In this document: positions 63,320-64,000 of the stretch, piece by piece
Layout of the letters: the number at the start of each line of letters is the position of its first letter
Numbering within the stretch: the first letter of the stretch is position 1
Assembly (NCBI GenBank): GCA_934045075.1
Contig: OW203722.1
Location: forward strand, 8,835,303-8,899,302
Reading direction: 5' to 3'
Source of the DNA: Yponomeuta sedellus
Lineage: Eukaryota; Arthropoda; Insecta; Lepidoptera; Yponomeutidae
Length of the DNA: 64,000 nt
The notes under the pieces: generated by a model
Seen by the model: the letters and a program-made list of their open reading frames with translations, nothing else
The model's database searches: none
Told to the model about the DNA's origin: nothing
Program-made: the position numbers and the translations under genes

Positions 63320-63416
63320 TAAGGTAACTGGAAGAAAATACTATTTATTTAGTAAATGTAAATGTACAAAGGCGAGCTTAATACTAAATAAATAGTATTT
63401 TCTTCCAGTTACCTTA
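63320..63416. mobile_element. Bm1-like fragment with perfect snap-back hairpin
   Basis: Arms 63320-63354 and 63382-63416 are perfect 35-base reverse complements (taaggtaactggaagaaaat at the outer left). The 27-base loop contains acaaaggcgagctta, which in reverse is the family's taagctcgcctttgt. So one arm is the genuine Bm1-like sequence and the other an inverted copy. A (ta)n run follows. Confidence 0.75.
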
Positions 63417-63419
63417 TAT

Positions 63420-64000
63420 ATATATATATATATCGCGTTTTACTGCCGGGCAAAAACCTCCTAAAACGGATTGATAAAACCCGGATCACCACGCTGCGCG
63501 CCAAAACCACGCTAAACTCAAGCGGAGCCGGGCTGCGGATGTCAGACGTATAGACATGGAAAGTTGGGAAAAAATCATCACTAATTGGGTGGGATGGCTA
63601 CCGGCGAAGAAGCAGACCGAGGCGGAGATTATCTTATTACATTCTCGAAGAGCTAGCGATTCTATAAATCACGAGGGGAGGAATTGGCTTGTGAACGCAG
63701 TGAATAGTGGATGCAGACTTTGCTTTTTTTACAGTCAAGCTTTGGTTGCGCTCACCAGATATCTTACTGAAACTAAAAGCAGAAGAAGAATATTATTAGT
63801 AACTTATTTTTTTTAGGTTTCAAAAAAGGAGTTCTTGGTTCGTTTATATACTTTTTATGTATGCCCATCGATAATTCCTTAAAACATTGTTCTATTTTTT
63901 TAATTATTTTTTTGTTACAAATAATAAAGGTCTCATAATATAAATTTTATGAAAATCTGTTGAAGGGATCGATAAGAAAATCGTCATATTCTTCATATCG
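63420..64000. other. Unassigned window end
   Basis: (ta)n at 63415-63432, then a GC-richer piece (63435-63640) with an 86-codon frame at 63556-63816 that starts M-E-S-W-E-K-I-I-T-N-W-V. Not recognised. Confidence 0.25.

Overview
The window looks like a gene-poor, AT-rich stretch of a lepidopteran (moth or butterfly) nuclear genome. The evidence is the repeat content: RTE-type LINE ends with the W-R-S-L-G-E-G-Y-V-Q-Q-W-T tail, Bm1/BMC1-like tails ending in a gtacaataaag-type motif, short Helitrons of the Lep1 kind, and several tRNA-headed SINEs typical of this order. I recognise no host protein-coding gene, no genuine tRNA or rRNA gene, and no prokaryotic feature. Almost every open reading frame is either a remnant of a transposable element or a chance frame. 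The host function, if any, is intergenic or intronic.

Layout. 1-5 kb: RTE-tailed SINE, a terminally inverted element, a hairpin tRNA-like element, LINE debris and a 4x ~124 bp satellite. 5.5-6.8 kb: an almost undamaged 5'-truncated Penelope-like element (PLE) with a GIY-YIG domain, 135 bp inverted arms and a 13 bp target-site duplication (TSD), beside a 5S-rRNA-like SINE. 7-15.5 kb: LINE ends, two more hairpin tRNA-like elements, a 143 bp trimer and a 5x106 bp satellite. 15.5-20 kb: nested SINEs, a small CpG-rich patch and an LTR plus primer-binding site. 20-31 kb: SINEs, three MITEs, a long-loop hairpin element and a cluster of TTTCATTGCCGTGG-like motifs. 31-41 kb: 5S SINEs, tandem Helitrons, a (CATA)n microsatellite, a trimer and a partly inverted dimer of the 308 bp tRNA-like unit. 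41-64 kb: more SINEs, 5S SINE multimers, two LINE insertions with clear TSDs, a solo LTR and snap-back hairpins.

Main point of interest: one repeat family, here called the FB-tRNA element. It carries a tRNA-like core (A box TAGCTCAGTTGG, B box GGTTCGAATCC) and a TAGGTTTTT end. It occurs as near-perfect hairpins, as a partly inverted dimer, as a head-to-tail trimer and as monomers. At least seven insertions have their own 12-16 bp TSDs, so the hairpin and multimer forms were inserted whole. The geometry (TSD, one-sided tail of about 45 bases, arm, core, inverted arm, TSD) matches that of the PLE in the same window. I infer, but cannot prove, that FB-tRNA is a non-autonomous family moved by PLE machinery or by a related target-primed mechanism prone to snap-back. 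Similar snap-back hairpins occur in other retroelements here (5S SINE, tRNA SINE, Bm1-like, RTE).
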